DNA of 64,000 bases from RFSX01 sp965248155 (GCA_965248155.1 CBDFIO010000002.1:1054001-1118000); one strand, 5' to 3'; counted from the first letter of the stretch, positions 9,196-19,149 are shown. Notes: a model not told the origin generated them from the sequence alone. Program-made: numbers and translations.

Positions 9196-10611
9196 TTAAT
9201 GAATGATAATACGTTTTGTCATCCTTTTGTTCAAAGTTTCAATCGTCAAAAAATAAATACCCGGAGCAAATTCCTTTTGAATATTGAGATTGGTAAGTGG
9301 GATATTTGAATTCGAATAAATATTCTGACCATTTAGATTAATAATGCTGATTTTCTGAACTTCATATCCTGTGAAGTCTATACTGAAATTTCCAGAACTT
9401 GGATTAGGAATGACTTTTATTTTTCCATCAGCAAGCTCATTTGTAAACAAAGTGAACTCAGCGCAGGGATCATCCCATTGTACCATTTTAATTCCAGGCC
9501 ATCTCGCATCAAACGGATGAATAAATGGGATATATATGGGAATTGTAATATAGGTGAGAAATATAGAATCTCTCCGCATATCCAAACCCCAGGTTGCTGT
9601 AGTGTCTTCAACCGTTCCATAAGTTCCACACGCTTTGATGTTGGATGGATCGGAAACATCCATAATAATCAATTCACTTTTACCGCTTGTTGCAAAAAGA
9701 GTTTTGCAGTTTTTATTAAGAGCTAATTCATTAGTATGAATGGGGGCATCCCACCATAAACCTGTTGGACAATCTCTCGGATTGTAATGATCAAGTAAAA
9801 TTATATTTGCAGGATCACTAATATCGAGCGATTCAATACCACAATAATCTACAGCTATGAATGCTATTGAATCATCGATGACAATATTATTATACGCTCT
9901 GGGCATATTGCTTGGTTCATAAGTCACCGGATTCGCATACATGCCGATTTCAACCGGTAGACTGGGATTGCTACAATCTACGATATGGAGGCCTCCTGCA
10001 TCATGACAAACATAAGCTAAGTTGTCAATCACCTCAAAACCTCGAGAATTATAAAAAGATTCTGTATTTGGATTGTTAAATGGAAAATTAATGTCAAATT
10101 CTATTCTTCCTTCCTCGAAAATTTGAGTCGGGTCAGCAATATTTAATATGATAAGACCTTGGCTCATGGCTCCCAGGTAAGCATAGTCATTTACTATTTT
10201 TACAATTCCGCTTCCTCGTCCATTATCTGTTTCTCCGGTCCAGGAACCTAGAATATTTGGATGTGTAGGATCTGAAATATCTAGAATCTGAAGTGCAGGA
10301 GCCGAATTTTGATTATGACTTCCTTCCGCAAGAAAAAGAAGATGCCCAACCTGTTCCAGATTCTTGACCTGCCCCATCAAATTGTCAACTGGGATTTGTG
10401 TTACAAACTCTCCATCTACAGTAAGAATTACAAGCCCATCTTCATTCGAGGCAATATATAAATAAGGCCTGTCTTCTTTATCGACTTCAATAGAAAATGG
10501 TGAAATATTACCATTGTAGGGAAACTCCCATTTCAATTCTGTAGTACATTGAGCAATTCCACAGAACTGAATAAAGCTAATGCTGCATATGGTAAAGAAA
10601 AGCTTCACCAT
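9196..10611 (-). CDS. LVIVD-repeat protein with T9SS type A sorting domain
   Basis: A 471-residue secreted protein. After a signal peptide come repeated blade-like segments of LVIVD type (PYLYIASNEDGLVIL, LQILDISDPTHPNILGSW, AYLGAMSQGLIILNIADP, AYVCHDAGGLHIVDCSNPS, LIIMDVSDPSNI), which predict a beta-propeller. The last 75 residues form a type A sorting domain: VIPNPSSGNFSIDF, ISIINLNGQNIYS, FAPGIYFLTIET, ending in IIIH. Such domains direct export by T9SS and attachment or release at the surface. Ligand or activity unknown. It lies 8 bases downstream of the His-rich lipoprotein gene on the same strand, so the two may be cotranscribed. Confidence 0.85.
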   Translation of the reverse strand: MVKLFFTICSISFIQFCGIAQCTTELKWEFPYNGNISPFSIEVDKEDRPYLYIASNEDGLVILTVDGEFVTQIPVDNLMGQVKNLEQVGHLLFLAEGSHNQNSAPALQILDISDPTHPNILGSWTGETDNGRGSGIVKIVNDYAYLGAMSQGLIILNIADPTQIFEEGRIEFDINFPFNNPNTESFYNSRGFEVIDNLAYVCHDAGGLHIVDCSNPSLPVEIGMYANPVTYEPSNMPRAYNNIVIDDSIAFIAVDYCGIESLDISDPANIILLDHYNPRDCPTGLWWDAPIHTNELALNKNCKTLFATSGKSELIIMDVSDPSNIKACGTYGTVEDTTATWGLDMRRDSIFLTYITIPIYIPFIHPFDARWPGIKMVQWDDPCAEFTLFTNELADGKIKVIPNPSSGNFSIDFTGYEVQKISIINLNGQNIYSNSNIPLTNLNIQKEFAPGIYFLTIETLNKRMTKRIIIH

Positions 10612-10619
10612 TATATAAA

Positions 10620-11126
10620 TTAGTTATGCTCATGATTGTGTTCTCCACCCTCATGTGAATGTCCATGTTCAGAGTTTCCAACTTCAGGGTGAGCATTCCA
10701 TTGTTCAAAAGTTTCACCAGAGGCATCTATTTTAATCTGTTCTCTTTGATTCTCTTTTAGATCCATAGGTGTTGTTGGTCCTAATTCATTCCCATTTGAT
10801 AAATGGACTTCTACACGTACGTTATTAAGGACTTCTGCTGTTGTATTTCCAACAACACCAGTAAATTCCTTTTTTTCTGCATCATAGGCGAGAATTAATC
10901 TGGCTCCATTATGAACATTGTCATAAGTGTCATCCAAACCAAAATAGAAGTTAGATTCTTCGCCTTCAGATTCATGAGAACCTTCAGCATTTGTATGCTC
11001 ATGATCTAAGTCGTGTTTATGTTCATGAGTTGTATCGTTTTCATGTGTATGTTCATGTTTATGACCCTGACAAGATATAAGGGAGAATGCTGCAATGAAG
11101 AAAAGTGTTTGAATAGTCTTATTCAT
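10620..11126 (-). CDS. Histidine-rich lipoprotein, putative metal binding
   Basis: A 168-residue protein with a lipobox (SLISC). Two His-rich tracts flank a folded core. The first, just after the lipid-anchored Cys, has ten His in about 30 residues in alternating H-x-H patterns with Asp and Glu; the second lies in the last 20 residues (EHGHSHEGGEHNHEHN). The core (LILAYDAEKKEFTGVVGNTTAEVLNNVRVEVHLSNG, given here only as its recognisable shape) resembles FxLYD-type beta domains. Such tracts commonly bind Zn, Ni or Cu. A role in metal capture or buffering at the envelope is inferred. No Zur/Fur-like site was recognised upstream. Confidence 0.6.
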   Translation of the reverse strand: MNKTIQTLFFIAAFSLISCQGHKHEHTHENDTTHEHKHDLDHEHTNAEGSHESEGEESNFYFGLDDTYDNVHNGARLILAYDAEKKEFTGVVGNTTAEVLNNVRVEVHLSNGNELGPTTPMDLKENQREQIKIDASGETFEQWNAHPEVGNSEHGHSHEGGEHNHEHN

Positions 11127-11263
11127 CTGGATTTATATTTTTTGGATTACCGAATTTGAGCTTTTTAATCTTGGCTCTGAACAGATAAATATAAGATGAA
11201 TATCAATAAGATAGGAGCACAACCAAAGACGATGACCTAATGTCTTGAATTTATTGTTGTGTC

Positions 11264-11752
11264 TTACAAATTTGAAGTCATGTCTGCCAGATTGATCATT
11301 TCTGCTTTATTGAAATTAACTTCTCTGACATATTGCATCTTGCTCCACAGATATTGATGTCCTTTCAATTTTTTCGTTCGCTTCATTCTCTTCTGTAAGG
11401 CATCTAATTCTTTTTCATTCGCTTTTCTTTTGATGCCAAGCCTTCCATATAGTTTGATTGCAGGGTAGGAAGAAAAATATCCTTTAAATAATGATTTTAT
11501 CCAGAATAACTTGCTGCTATTGACAGCTAGGATACAAATATTATTATTACTTGATGACACATTTGCAGGAAGTTTAGTTGGATATTTTTCAAAATAAAAT
11601 CCAGATTGGTCTTTATTAAGAAATAAGGAGCCAATTGGAGTTACTGTCGGGTTCATCTTTTCATCTATAGATGCTATGGAAACGTGAAGGCTCGAACTAA
11701 AACTTTTTGATATATGCTTTCTTATTAAATTCCAATCGCTTTTTATATCCAT
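11264..11752 (-). CDS. Pyridoxamine 5'-phosphate oxidase-like FMN-binding protein
   Basis: A 162-residue cytoplasmic protein. It has the split-barrel pattern of the PNPOx-like family: SLHVSIASIDEKMNPTVTPIGSLFL at the N-terminus, GFYFEKYPTKLPANV, and ICILAVNSS in the middle. This fold usually binds FMN or heme and serves oxidoreductases of varied substrates. It is shorter than true PdxH and lacks the usual C-terminal substrate block, so it should not be called PdxH. Neighbours give no pathway clue. Confidence 0.6.
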   Translation of the reverse strand: MDIKSDWNLIRKHISKSFSSSLHVSIASIDEKMNPTVTPIGSLFLNKDQSGFYFEKYPTKLPANVSSSNNNICILAVNSSKLFWIKSLFKGYFSSYPAIKLYGRLGIKRKANEKELDALQKRMKRTKKLKGHQYLWSKMQYVREVNFNKAEMINLADMTSNL

Positions 11753-11829
11753 AGGAACGGGTTTGTTATCTTAGATATAATAACATTCAAGAATAAATTG
11801 TTTAGCTAAATGTAATGATTTTTATATTC

Positions 11830-13465
11830 TCAATTTCTATTGTTATAAATATCAATATACTTTTGATCTAGTTCTTTGGAATCCTTGTACTTAAGTCTAA
11901 TTTCATGTAAGTCTAATTTAAGTTTATCAACTATAGTTGAATATCTAGGATCATCATATACATTCATCATTTCTTGTGGATCTTTTATTCTATCATATAA
12001 CTCCCATTCATCTACATCATAATAAAAGTGAGCTAGTTTGTATTCCTCTGTTACTATTCCATAATGCCGTTTAACCATATGGACACTGGGATATTCATAA
12101 TAATGATAATAGACAGTCTCACGATGCCATTCTTCATTTTCTCCAGTAAGTAGAGGCATTAAACTTTCTCCCTGCATATCTGAAGGAGATTCTATTCCTG
12201 CTGCTTCCAACAAAGTTTGTGCATAATCTAAATTCTGAACCATTTCATTCGATCTTGTGCCAGCTTGAATTTTATTTGGCCATCTAACAAGTAAAGGGGT
12301 TTTAAAAGATTCATCATATATATCTTTTGTCAAACCAGCCATGTTCTCCCAAATAAAAGCCTTGATCAGAAGTATACACAACTATAGTATTATCTGCTAA
12401 TCCACTTTCATCTAGGTAATCTAAAACTCTTCCTACATTATCATCTACAGACGATATACATGCCAGATAATCTTGCATATAGCGTTGATATTTCCACTTC
12501 ATTTTATCCTCCTTGGACATAGAAGGCCAATTTGAAATAAAATAATTATTGATGGAATCCAGGATTGGCTCATATAATGATTTTTGATCCTCGTTGGCTC
12601 TGCCATATGGGCCATAGAAACTATTTTTAAATTCATCAACATCAGGAGAAATAGACGGCACCTTTGCCAGACTCTCGGGTTTAATCTTACTATCATGACT
12701 ATACATCATATGATTTAGTAAGTTCATTTCTGCTGTCTTAGCAGCAGAACCCCTATTTTGATAATCATCAAACAGAGTCTCAGGTTCAACAAATTCCTTA
12801 TTGGAAAATTCTTTAAATTTTTCGGGGCTCGGCCACCATGGACGATGGGGTGCTTTATGCAAATACATCATCATAAAAGGTTGTTCCTCGGTTCTTTTAT
12901 TCTTTAGCCAATTCAAACTTAGATCTGTAATAATATCAGTAGTATAACCTGTAATAGTAGTATCGCCGTTTTTCGTAATAAAATCTGGGTTGATATAATG
13001 TCCTTGTCCAGGAAGGATCTTGTATTCATCTACTCCTTTAGGATTGTTGCCAAAATGAAGCTTACCAAACATCGCAGTTTCATATCCTTCTTGCTGAAAT
13101 ATTTGGGGAAATGTTAATTGACTTGTATCAAAAGGCATGTGATTATCAATCTTCCCATTAATATGATTATGTTTTCCTGTTAATATTGTGGCTCTTGAAG
13201 GAGCACATATGGAATTTGTTACACATGCATTTGAAAACAATATTCCTTCATTTGCAATTCGATCAATATTTGGGGTCTCAATTAATTGACTTCCATAGGC
13301 ACTTATAGCTTGGTATGCGTGATCATCTGACATGATGAATAATATATTTGGTCTTTCTGTTTTCATCAATTCTATACTTTTATTAGTATTCATATTACAT
13401 GCATGAATACATGATATGAATAGTAAGGATGAAACAAGCAGTTTTAGTTTTTCTATAGTTGTCAT
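11830..13465 (-). pseudogene. Type I sulfatase, frameshifted in a TA run
   Basis: An otherwise complete sulfatase of about 545 residues. The N-terminus has a lipoprotein-like signal (Cys 19 or 23), metal-binding Asp pair in FIMSDDHAY, and the formylglycine motif C87-A-P-S-R (SICAPSRATILTGKH). The conserved late block VVYTSDQGFYLGEHGWFDK is followed by a stop because the ATATATAT run at 12316-12323 is two bases short. The next frame continues with IYDESFKTPLLVRWP and runs to 11830 with the family C-terminus. The enzyme would hydrolyse sulfate esters, probably of polysaccharides, after Cys maturation to formylglycine. Slippage in the dinucleotide run or sequencing error explains the break. Confidence 0.85.
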
Positions 13466-13529
13466 TTCTTGGTGCTGGTTTATTTGTATTTAATATTTTG
13501 TAATATAGTATCAACTTATAGATGTCTAT

Positions 13530-13781
13530 ATGCAAAATCCAAAAAAATATTGGAAAAGGAATTTAATATATCTTCTGATACTATTGTCTATTTGGTTTGT
13601 TGTTTCTTTTGGTGCCGGAATCTTATTTGTTGATCAATTGAATTCTATAAAAATAGCCGGATTCCCAATGGGATTTTGGTTTGCACAACAAGGATCAATA
13701 TATGTTTTTGTAATCCTGATTTTTGTATATGTTATACTCATGAATAAACTGGATGTTGAATTTGAAGTAAATGAAGACTAA
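13530..13781 (+). CDS. DUF4212 small subunit of a sodium/solute symporter
   Basis: Eighty-three residues with two transmembrane helices (YLLILLSIWFVVSFGAGIL and IYVFVILIFVYVILM) joined by the FPMGFWFAQQGS loop characteristic of DUF4212. In Bacteria this small membrane protein is encoded just upstream of a VC_2705-type sodium:solute symporter, as here with 6 bases between the genes. It probably forms a subunit or accessory of that transporter. The start lies about 65 bases from the divergent sulfatase gene, so the two share a promoter region. Confidence 0.9.
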   Translation: MQNPKKYWKRNLIYLLILLSIWFVVSFGAGILFVDQLNSIKIAGFPMGFWFAQQGSIYVFVILIFVYVILMNKLDVEFEVNED

Positions 13782-13787
13782 ACAAAT

Positions 13788-15536
13788 ATGAGTATTCAGG
13801 GCTGGACTTATTTATTAGTTTCTATAACTTTCTCACTTTACATAGGAATAGCAATCTGGTCGAGGGTAGGGAGTACAAAGGACTTTTATGTTGCTGGTGG
13901 AGGTGTTCCTCCATTGATTAATGGAATGGCGACGGCGGCGGATTGGATGTCAGCGGCTTCGTTTATTGGGATGGCCGGTATAATTTCTTTTGCTGGTTAT
14001 GATGGTGCTGTGTATTTAATGGGATGGACAGGAGGATATGTACTCTTAGCTCTTTTATTAGCACCTTATCTAAGGAAATTTGGCAAGTTTACAGTCCCCG
14101 ATTTCATTGGTGACCGATACTATTCAAATTTGGCTAGAACTGTTGCCATCATATGTGCTTTAATGGTTTCCTTTACTTATGTATCAGGTCAAATGAGAGG
14201 AGTTGGTGTCGTTTTCTCCAGATTCTTGGAGGTCCCCATTGATACTGGTGTATTTATTGGAATGGCCATTGTTTTTTTCTATGCCGTACTGGGGGGAATG
14301 AAAGGAATTACCTATACACAGGTAGCTCAATTCTGTGTACTGATATTTGCTTTTATGGTTCCCGCTATATTTATTTCTATTCAGATGACGAATAATCCCA
14401 TACCTCAATTGGGCTTTGGCTCAACACTTTCTGATGGGACATATTTGCTCGATAAACTGAATGGACTCCATGAAGAATTAGGGTTTTCAGCTTATACAGA
14501 AGGGAAGAAATCAATGCTTGATGTTTTTGCTATAACTATGGCTCTAATGGTTGGGACTGCAGGTCTTCCACATGTTATTGTACGGTTTTTTACTGTTCCA
14601 AAAGTAAGGGATGCCAGAAAATCTGCTGGATATGCATTATTATTTATCGCAATTCTTTATACAACGGCTCCAGCTCTGGCCGCCTTTGCAAGAACCAATC
14701 TAATCAATACAGTAGATGGGAAAGCATATTCCGAAATGCCTCAATGGTTTTCTAATTGGGAACAAACAGGATTACTGAAATATGAAGACAAAAACAAAGA
14801 TGGAAAGATTCAATATTATAATGATAAAAATGAAGCTTTTAATCGTGAAGTCGCGGAAATTCACGGATGGAAGGGTAGTGAATTGACAATCGACCGTGAT
14901 ATAATAGTTTTGGCGAATCCTGAAATTGCTCATTTGCCAAATTGGGTGGTTGCTCTTGTAGCTGCGGGTGGTCTTGCTGCGGCATTGTCTACGGCAGCAG
15001 GTTTATTGTTGGTTATTTCAAGCTCTATATCTCATGATCTATTGAAAAAGCAATTGAGACCTGAGATGACAGATAAGGAAGAATTATTGTCAGCAAGAAT
15101 TGCAGCAGCTGTTGCGGTATGTATTGCTGGATATTTTGGAATCAATCCTCCTGACTTTGTTGCCGCTGTTGTTGCATTGGCATTTGGTCTTGCAGCAGCA
15201 TCATTTTTTCCGGCAATAATTTTAGGGATTTTTGATAAAAGAATGAATAGGGAAGGGGCAATCTCAGGTATGATTTCCGGGATGGCTATAATGTCATTTT
15301 ATATCCTCAAATTTAAATTTGGAGTTTTTGATTATGGCGAATTGACTCCGGAACAATTACAATCTGACTGGTGGTTTGGAATATCTCCTGAAGGATTTGG
15401 AATGATAGCCATGATCATTAATGTAGTAGTAGCATTAGTTGTATCAAGACGTACCAGCCCTCCGCCAAAGGAAGTTCAGGAAATGGTTGAGAATATTCGG
15501 GTACAGAAAGGATCAGGAACTGCAATTTCACACTAG
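13788..15536 (+). CDS. Sodium:solute symporter, VC_2705 subfamily (acetate/monocarboxylate-like)
   Basis: A 582-residue membrane protein with about 13 hydrophobic helices. Family marks include FYVAGGGVPPLINGMATAADWMSAASFI, VPDFIGDRYYS, GGMKGITYTQVAQF, GLPHVIVRFFTVP and GLAAALSTAAGLLLVISSS. It carries the soluble insertion (about residues 325-365, with an Asp-rich KNKDGKIQYYN segment) seen in VC_2705-like proteins related to ActP. It likely imports a small monocarboxylate such as acetate with Na+. It forms a two-gene operon with DUF4212; the acyl-CoA synthetase often found next to such pairs is absent here. Confidence 0.9.
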   Translation: MSIQGWTYLLVSITFSLYIGIAIWSRVGSTKDFYVAGGGVPPLINGMATAADWMSAASFIGMAGIISFAGYDGAVYLMGWTGGYVLLALLLAPYLRKFGKFTVPDFIGDRYYSNLARTVAIICALMVSFTYVSGQMRGVGVVFSRFLEVPIDTGVFIGMAIVFFYAVLGGMKGITYTQVAQFCVLIFAFMVPAIFISIQMTNNPIPQLGFGSTLSDGTYLLDKLNGLHEELGFSAYTEGKKSMLDVFAITMALMVGTAGLPHVIVRFFTVPKVRDARKSAGYALLFIAILYTTAPALAAFARTNLINTVDGKAYSEMPQWFSNWEQTGLLKYEDKNKDGKIQYYNDKNEAFNREVAEIHGWKGSELTIDRDIIVLANPEIAHLPNWVVALVAAGGLAAALSTAAGLLLVISSSISHDLLKKQLRPEMTDKEELLSARIAAAVAVCIAGYFGINPPDFVAAVVALAFGLAAASFFPAIILGIFDKRMNREGAISGMISGMAIMSFYILKFKFGVFDYGELTPEQLQSDWWFGISPEGFGMIAMIINVVVALVVSRRTSPPPKEVQEMVENIRVQKGSGTAISH

Positions 15537-15542
15537 AGCAGG

Positions 15543-15920
15543 CTAACAATCAATATCCTTACCCTCTTTCCATAACTTTATTGTCTTTTTGATAAAGGCT
15601 TCGATTTGTGTATCTTCTATATTGGTTGTTTTTTTGAATCGAATGCAACCTTTACCTAGATCAATACCTTTAAGAAGCTCTCCTTCCTTATCAATTTTAG
15701 TGGTGTCACCTACATAGAGACTTACATATTTCATTTGTGCGTTTAGATGGAAGGCATTATGATGGCCATTTCCAAAAGCAAGCATCTTGTATGATATGAT
15801 TTCTTGTATAGTAGGATCAGCGGAATAAATCATTTTCCGAAGTGTCAATAATTTTTCTTTTCTCCAGTCGTCTTCTAATAAATCCAAATATTCTTTAGGT
15901 GTACTTACATCGTATAGCAT
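15543..15920 (-). CDS. DUF1801 domain protein
   Basis: A 125-residue protein with the DUF1801 pattern: TPKEYLDLLEDDWRKEKLLTLRKMI, then EIISYKMLAFG, a central strand set and KGCIRFKKTTNIEDTQIEAFI. This YdhG-like fold is known from small cytosolic proteins, among them frataxin-like iron chaperones of Bacilli, but most members are of unknown function. It is convergent with the symporter gene. A second DUF1801 protein of a longer type lies at 23772-24362. Confidence 0.75.
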   Translation of the reverse strand: MLYDVSTPKEYLDLLEDDWRKEKLLTLRKMIYSADPTIQEIISYKMLAFGNGHHNAFHLNAQMKYVSLYVGDTTKIDKEGELLKGIDLGKGCIRFKKTTNIEDTQIEAFIKKTIKLWKEGKDIDC

Positions 15921-16006
15921 ATATCTAAATTAAATAAATTTCGACTTTAACTTCTCTGTCTGATTGATTTATTACTTTTATAAATATCGATTTTAATAGC
16001 AATTTT

Positions 16007-16909
16007 GTGAAGAAAATATTAATTACCGGGGCTTCTGGATTGGTAGGAGAGAATTGCCTTAATCTTCTTAGAACCCAAAATGATTTTAGCGTTCTAGGTA
16101 CCCATCTTTCTTATTCAACACCTGATACAATTTATTTTAATACTATTGATTTAAAGGAAGTCAAGAATTCAGAAGTACTTGAGTTTGCTGCAGACTATAT
16201 TATTCATTGTGGTGCGCTCACCCATGTGGATAATTGTGAAAAACATCCAGATGAAAGCTATGCACACAATGTCCAAGCTGTTTTGAATATTTTGGAATTG
16301 TGCCGCCAATGGAATTCCAAGTTGATTTTTATGTCTTCGAGTTATGTTTTTGATGGAGAATTGGAAGATCGCAGTTACACAGAATCTGATGAAGTAAATC
16401 CAATTTCCATTTACGGTAAACATAAATTGATGTCTGAGAATCTCATAAAGGAATCCGGAATAGATTATTTGATACTGAGATTCATCAATGCCTATGGATC
16501 TGAGATTAGAAACAAAAACTTTATTAATAGATTAATAATCAATTTACAATCCGGTCAAAAGGGTGAACTGACCTTAGCGTGTGATCAATTTGGGACCCCT
16601 GTGAACGCTAATGATATTGCAAGCGCTGCATTAAATTTGATAAGAGATAATAAATCAGGTGTTTATCATATCGCCGGCGCAGAATTATTAAATCGATGTC
16701 AACTTGCAGAATTGATCTTTTCATATTTACCGGAAAATAATTTGAAGATAATTAAAGCAACAAGTGAAGAGACGAAACAGTCTGCCCGTCGTCCATTAAA
16801 TGGAGCTGTAGATAATTCAAAATACTTATCTGAATATCCAGATTTTAAATTTAGTACTGTCAGAGATTATTTATCCTCTTATTTGACCAATGAAAAACAT
16901 AATAGTTGA
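16007..16909 (+). CDS. SDR-family sugar-nucleotide reductase (RmlD-like)
   Basis: A 300-residue protein with a GTG start. The Rossmann motif ITGASGLVGENCL opens the chain, followed by ADYIIHCGALTHVDNCE, SSSYVFDGELEDRSYTESDEVNP (here noted by its YVFDG core) and the catalytic YGKHKL (Y-x-x-x-K). This order matches dTDP-4-dehydrorhamnose reductase and related epimerase/reductases that use NAD(P)H. A role in making a deoxysugar for surface glycan is inferred from the adjacent GT2 gene, which starts at the next base after its stop, and the DUF2723 fragment beyond. The exact sugar is unknown. Confidence 0.8.
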   Translation: MKKILITGASGLVGENCLNLLRTQNDFSVLGTHLSYSTPDTIYFNTIDLKEVKNSEVLEFAADYIIHCGALTHVDNCEKHPDESYAHNVQAVLNILELCRQWNSKLIFMSSSYVFDGELEDRSYTESDEVNPISIYGKHKLMSENLIKESGIDYLILRFINAYGSEIRNKNFINRLIINLQSGQKGELTLACDQFGTPVNANDIASAALNLIRDNKSGVYHIAGAELLNRCQLAELIFSYLPENNLKIIKATSEETKQSARRPLNGAVDNSKYLSEYPDFKFSTVRDYLSSYLTNEKHNS

Positions 16910-17956
16910 ATGCCTGAATACATGAACCAGAAATGTAAAGTTGCAGTAGTGATGCTGAGTTATAATTCCTGTGAATTATTAAAAACGGTAGTTCCGGTTT
17001 TGTTGAAAAATACGGCACTGAATAATGAGGTACAGTTTATTATTGCCGATAATGCTTCAACTGATAATTCTGTTGAATATATAGAAAGACACCATCCGGA
17101 AGTTCAACTTGTCACATATAATACCAACAGTGGTTTTGCTGGAGGATTTAATAAAATTCTTAATCAGGTACAAGCGGATTATTATATCGCCATAAGTTGT
17201 GATGTTGAGGTTGATGAAAACTGGTTGACACCGATGATCGAACTGATGGACTCAAGTCCAGATGTTGCAGCTTGTCAACCAATGATTATGTCTTCAAGAC
17301 AAAGGCTTTATTTCGAACATGCCGGAGCCGCAGGAGACTATATCGATACACTTGGATTTCCATTCTGCCGAGGCAGGGTTGTATTTCATAATGAATTAAA
17401 TAATGGACAGTACAATACTGTACAAGAAATTTTTTGGACAGGAGGGTGTTGTGTCATGTTTAGAGCAACAGCCTTTCATGAGGCAGGTGGATTTGATGAA
17501 GATTTTTTCGCTCATATGGAGGAAATAGATTTATCATGGAGGATGCAACGTCTAGGGTATCGTTTATTGGTTAGTCCGGATAGTACTGTATTTCACTATG
17601 GGGGTTATACTTTAGATTATAATAATCCTAGGAAGCTTTATCTGAACTATAGAAATAACCTCGCAATGCTTACTAAAAATTGGACAAAATTAGAGCTGTG
17701 TACCAAATTGCCTTTACGATTTCTTATAGATTTTTCAGCAGCCTTCTATTTCCTGTTTACAAAAGGGCCAAGACATTTTGTCTCTGTTTTAAGAGCACAA
17801 ATTGACTATTTGTTACGCTTATCCAGCATATTAAAGAAAAGAAGGGCATTTAATCCTGCTGATAAAGGAAATAGAATTAAAGGTGTTTATAAAAAGAGTA
17901 TTCTGGTTGATTATTATTTTTTTAGGAACAGAAAATTCTCAAAATTGCGATGGTAA
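16910..17956 (+). CDS. Glycosyltransferase family 2
   Basis: A 348-residue GT-A type transferase. It has VAVVMLSYNSCELL at the start, FIIADNASTDNSVEYI (nucleotide-sugar binding), ISCDVEVDENWL in the DxD position, and FWTGGCCVMFRATAF with GGFDEDFFAHMEEIDLSWR as acceptor-site blocks. The pattern resembles rhamnosyltransferase-like members of lipopolysaccharide and exopolysaccharide loci. A hydrophobic patch near residue 275-290 may dock it to the membrane. It directly follows the RmlD-like gene and precedes a DUF2723 gene 21 bases away, consistent with a glycan operon that the IS element cuts. Confidence 0.9.
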   Translation: MPEYMNQKCKVAVVMLSYNSCELLKTVVPVLLKNTALNNEVQFIIADNASTDNSVEYIERHHPEVQLVTYNTNSGFAGGFNKILNQVQADYYIAISCDVEVDENWLTPMIELMDSSPDVAACQPMIMSSRQRLYFEHAGAAGDYIDTLGFPFCRGRVVFHNELNNGQYNTVQEIFWTGGCCVMFRATAFHEAGGFDEDFFAHMEEIDLSWRMQRLGYRLLVSPDSTVFHYGGYTLDYNNPRKLYLNYRNNLAMLTKNWTKLELCTKLPLRFLIDFSAAFYFLFTKGPRHFVSVLRAQIDYLLRLSSILKKRRAFNPADKGNRIKGVYKKSILVDYYFFRNRKFSKLRW

Positions 17957-17977
17957 TGGCTGAAAAATTAATATCTG

Positions 17978-18125
17978 TTGGAATTTAAAACATTAAATAG
18001 AGTTTTCGCATGGCTAACTTCGTTATCCATTTTTGTTGTGTATTTCATTACTGCGCAGCGAACGGTTAGCTTTTGGGATAGTGGAGAATTTATTGCAGCA
18101 AGTCTTAAATTACAGTTGACACATC
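17978..18125 (+). pseudogene. DUF2723 membrane protein, N-terminal fragment cut by the IS element
   Basis: From a TTG at 17978 the frame reads LEFKTLNRVFAWLTSL, then VSFWDSGEFIAASLKLQLTH, the signature N-terminus of DUF2723 proteins (multi-spanning, probably lipid-linked-sugar glycosyltransferases). The coding sequence stops matching exactly at 18125, where the IS terminal repeat starts; a family member would continue with PPGAP. The remaining 800 or more residues are absent from the window. Confidence 0.85.
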
Positions 18126-18173
18126 TGTAGGTCTTCAAACCAAAGTGGACAATAAGTGAATAAAATTAAGTTA
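18126..18173. repeat. IS terminal inverted repeat, left
   Basis: Begins TGTAGGTC and matches the reverse complement of 19541-19589 over its length with a one-base gap and a few mismatches; the inner 20 bases are identical. The OrfB stop codon lies inside it. Confidence 0.9.
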
Positions 18174-19149
18174 CACTTTTAAAAGTTAAATTGAAATATT
18201 TTTGTCTGCGTTTTTTAAATGTTTTGTGTTTACATAATTTTCTTCTCTTCAGTTTTTCTTCTTTTAATCCATAATAAACATCTGCTGGTATCAAGTTTTG
18301 TAAAGATTCATGATATCTGTGATGGTTATAATATTTTACAAATTGTGAAAGAGGAAAACTCAATTCACCTGGGCTGTAATAATGATCCAGTTTAATTACA
18401 TTTTTCATCGTTCTGTGATACCTTTCAATCTTGCCTTGCGTTTGAGGATGACCAGGTCTTCCTCTCACATGTTTAATTTTGTAATCATCCAAATAAGAGC
18501 TCAACTCTTGACTTAAATAACAAGATCCATTATCAGATAATAACTTAGGCGGTTTATTCAAATTTACATTTGGATGGTTTAATGCCTGATTCAAAGTATT
18601 TTTTACATCAAGGGTTTTCATCGTTGAGCACAACTCCCAACTTATAATGTACCTAGAATAATCATCTAATATAGTCGATAGGTAATACCATCCCCAGCCA
18701 ATGATTTTGAAATAAGTAAAATCAGTTTGCCACATTTGATTGACAGTTGTTGTTTTGTCTTTAAATTCATCTGCGGCAGATATCAGATCATAATGAGGAG
18801 GGTTTATCAGTCCAGCAGATTTCAATATTCTGTAAACACTGCTTTCGCTTATAAAGTATTGATTCTCATCAGTATACCTGCAAGCCAATTCTCTACAAGA
18901 AAGCTCTGAAACTTCCAGTGCCAGATTCAATATATTAGACCTGATCCGATCAGGAATCTTGTTCCAGTAATGCTTCCTTGTACTTTTCTTTTCCTCTAAT
19001 CCTACAATTCCATTTTCCCGATATTTCTTATACCAGTTGTAAAAGGTTGATTTGTGAATACCAATTTCCTTGAGAGTTCTTCTAACACTCCATTCGGATT
19101 GCTCAACCAGCCTAATCAGTTCCATCTTTTCTTTTGCTGTAAATCGCAT
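18166..19149 (-). CDS. IS3-family transposase OrfB (DDE integrase)
   Basis: A 327-residue transposase. The N-terminus holds a helix-turn-helix (VRRTLKEIGIHKSTFYNWYKKY). The rve integrase core shows the catalytic triad: D in WQTDFTYF, D in LLSDNGSCY, and E in QGKIERYHRTMK about 35 residues later. It has its own ATG 14 bases after the OrfA stop, so a programmed frameshift fusion is not evident. It appears intact and the element may be active. Confidence 0.95.
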   Translation of the reverse strand: MRFTAKEKMELIRLVEQSEWSVRRTLKEIGIHKSTFYNWYKKYRENGIVGLEEKKSTRKHYWNKIPDRIRSNILNLALEVSELSCRELACRYTDENQYFISESSVYRILKSAGLINPPHYDLISAADEFKDKTTTVNQMWQTDFTYFKIIGWGWYYLSTILDDYSRYIISWELCSTMKTLDVKNTLNQALNHPNVNLNKPPKLLSDNGSCYLSQELSSYLDDYKIKHVRGRPGHPQTQGKIERYHRTMKNVIKLDHYYSPGELSFPLSQFVKYYNHHRYHESLQNLIPADVYYGLKEEKLKRRKLCKHKTFKKRRQKYFNLTFKSVT

